Assembly (NCBI GenBank): GCA_023227645.1
Contig: JALNVJ010000063.1
Location: 1-8,137 of the forward strand
Direction: 5' to 3'
DNA length: 8,137 nt
Source: Bacteroidales bacterium
GTDB lineage: Bacteria > Bacteroidota > Bacteroidia > Bacteroidales > P3
Made by a program: the position numbers and the translations under genes. Below are positions 7,655 to 8,137 of this stretch, piece by piece; within the stretch, counting starts at the first letter, position 1, and the number at the start of each line of letters is the position of its first letter. The notes below the pieces were generated by a model. That model did no database searches and was not told where the DNA came from. It saw only the letters and a list, made by a program, of their open reading frames with translations.

Positions 7655-7808
7655 ACTCCTTCTCTCCACGCCCCAAACACACCGTCTCCATGCCCCAAAC
7701 ACACCGTCTCCGTAGGTCAAACACACCGTCTTCGCACCTCAAACTCCCCGTCTCCATGCCTCAAACTCCCTATCTCCAGACACAAGACTCATTATCTCCA
7801 GCTCTAAT
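7655..7808. repeat. Tandem array of seven degenerate 22-bp units
   Basis: The units start at 7655, 7677, 7699, 7721, 7743, 7765 and 7787, each exactly 22 bp with no indels. The left part is more conserved: AC at positions 1-2, C at 4, and TCTCC at 9-13 in all but one unit, which has TCTTC. Inner units read ACACACCGTCTCC or ACTCCCCGTCTCC. The right nine bases vary: ACGCCCCAA, ATGCCCCAA, GTAGGTCAA, GCACCTCAA, ATGCCTCAA, AGACACAAG and AGCTCTAAT. Outer units are the most decayed. The plus strand has 68 C and only 14 G in 154 bases by hand count, in contrast to the AT-rich surroundings. The unit is not a multiple of three and there are no spacers, so neither a protein repeat nor a CRISPR array fits. 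Function is unknown. Confidence 0.93.
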
Positions 7809-7840
7809 CTCCTTATTAATCGAAATAAAGGCTCACAAAT

Positions 7841-7887
7841 AACTTAAGACCGTTGTAAAATCCAACGCACTCTTTAAATAAGTTTTT
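7841..7887 (+). terminator. Imperfect hairpin followed by T5, weak terminator candidate
   Basis: A core stem CGTTG (7851-7855)/CAACG (7863-7867) with a 7-base loop lies inside an outer pairing AACTTA (7841-7846)/TAAGTT (7879-7884), with unpaired bases on both sides between them. A T5 run (7883-7887) follows. This could end rightward transcription of the operon after the 22-bp array, as nothing better is seen after the last gene. The bulges make it weak. Confidence 0.3.
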
Positions 7888-7890
7888 ATG

Positions 7891-7898
7891 TATCTTTG
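7891..7898 (+). promoter_or_regulatory. Second Bacteroidota -7 box (TATCTTTG), rightward, without a following gene
   Basis: TATCTTTG is identical to the box before smpB and matches the TAnnTTTG consensus exactly. No TTTG is present at the expected -33 spacing. A transcript starting near 7900-7905 would run rightward into the 21-bp array. The only ATG before the window end (8121) opens a four-codon frame, so the transcript would be a long leader or a noncoding RNA. Confidence 0.5.
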
Positions 7899-7986
7899 AG
7901 GACAGATTAGTGCTCTGAGGTTAGATCAATACTTTCCCGTTTACACAAAATATTGTACAGTCCCGACTAAAAAAACGTACTCAAAA
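7899..7986. other. Noncoding sequence between the orphan promoter and the 21-bp array
   Basis: No coding frame is supported here. Small symmetric elements are AGTC-CC-GACT (7959-7968) followed directly by A7 (7969-7975), and CAGA/TCTG (7903-7906/7914-7917). If the promoter at 7891 is active, this is the 5' part of its transcript. I do not recognise a known RNA family. Confidence 0.4.
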
Positions 7987-8070
7987 TTTTTCCTTAATAA
8001 AAAAAGATTTTTCCTTAATAAAAAAGATTTTTTCCTTAATATAAATTCTTTTTTCCTTAATATAAATTCA
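7987..8070. repeat. Tandem array of four 21-bp A/T-tract units
   Basis: Units start at 7987, 8008, 8029 and 8050. Each begins TTTTTCCTTAATA; the first two continue with an A6-A7 run and GA, the last two with TAAATTC. The CCTTAAT blocks begin at 7992, 8013, 8034 and 8055, exactly 21 bp apart, or two turns of B-DNA. T5-T6 tracts recur at that spacing, and A-tracts at 7999-8005 and 8020-8025 lie about half a unit away, so intrinsic curvature is likely. The preceding AAAATTTTT (7983-7991) would add to it. A short TAGAT-TAA-ATCTA hairpin (8073-8085) follows. Confidence 0.9.
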
Positions 8071-8090
8071 ATTAGATTAAATCTATTTTC

Positions 8091-8137
8091 TTACAAACCT
8101 TTCACCCCTTCGTGGTAATCATGAAAATCCTTTAATC
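8091..8137 (-). CDS. Possible C-terminal end of a leftward gene, cut by the right edge
   Basis: On the minus strand one frame is open from the window edge and ends at TAA (plus-strand TTA 8091-8093), giving LKDFHDYHEGVKGL. Composition changes from A/T tracts to more mixed, coding-like sequence exactly at this stop. The other two minus-strand frames are closed by TAA (8133-8135 region) and TGA. A 14-residue open frame can easily arise by chance, so this is a hint only. If real, the gene converges on the operon and the arrays lie between two gene ends. No family is recognised. Confidence 0.27.
   Translation of the reverse strand, partial: LKDFHDYHEGVKGL

Noticed and set aside
7655..7808. CRISPR array
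   Set aside because: Units are directly adjacent with no spacers, units are degenerate, and no cas gene is visible.
7648..7842. Plus-strand open frame across the 22-bp array (ATG at 7690, 50 codons to TAA 7840-7842)
   Set aside because: C- and A-rich sequence rarely makes stop codons, the 22-bp unit shifts frame each repeat, and there is no promoter or homologous peptide pattern.
7655..8070. Chromosomal replication origin
   Set aside because: No DnaA-box consensus was found and no origin-linked gene is present; only the repeat plus AT-rich layout is suggestive.
8121..8135. ATG near the right edge as a new gene start
   Set aside because: The frame reads four codons and then TAA.

Overview
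The window comes from an AT-rich member of the Bacteroidota, most likely Bacteroidales. Two exact TAnnTTTG (-7) promoter boxes occur in the intergenic DNA. Start codons lack Shine-Dalgarno sequences and are preceded by A/T-rich DNA. The protein families are also typical of this phylum: a SmpB of this type, a signal-peptide DUF4369-thioredoxin protein and YitT proteins. Genus and species cannot be read from the sequence.

Layout. Positions 2-1387 hold the 3' part of aspA (aspartate ammonia-lyase), cut by the left edge and closed by a strong intrinsic terminator at 1420-1463. A TATCTTTG promoter at 1487-1494 then opens a probable five-gene rightward operon. It contains smpB (1501-1968), a secreted protein with two tandem DUF4369-thioredoxin modules (2014-3978), two adjacent paralogous YitT-family membrane proteins (3989-4894 and 4974-5876) and a family-5 peptide-binding lipoprotein (5880-7568). 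The gaps are 45, 10, 79 and 3 bp, and no terminator is seen inside. Positions 7569 to about 8090 are noncoding and unusually structured. They hold seven 22-bp C-rich tandem units (7655-7808), an imperfect hairpin with a T-run (7841-7887), a second TATCTTTG box (7891-7898) with no gene after it, and four 21-bp A/T-tract units (7987-8070). The last 47 bases may be the C-terminal end of a leftward gene.

How the genes might work together. AspA is central anaerobic C4/nitrogen metabolism and is a separate transcription unit. In the operon only smpB has a firmly known role, trans-translation with tmRNA. The other four products act at or beyond the inner membrane: a periplasmic disulfide protein, two integral membrane proteins and a solute-binding lipoprotein. 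No common pathway can be proved, though envelope redox homeostasis and peptide handling would be a reasonable guess. Duplication recurs here: within the thioredoxin protein, between the YitT genes, and in the two short tandem arrays.

The coding part looks ordinary for the phylum. The least explained part is the 7569-8090 intergenic region, where two unrelated tandem arrays of about two helical turns per unit flank an orphan promoter.
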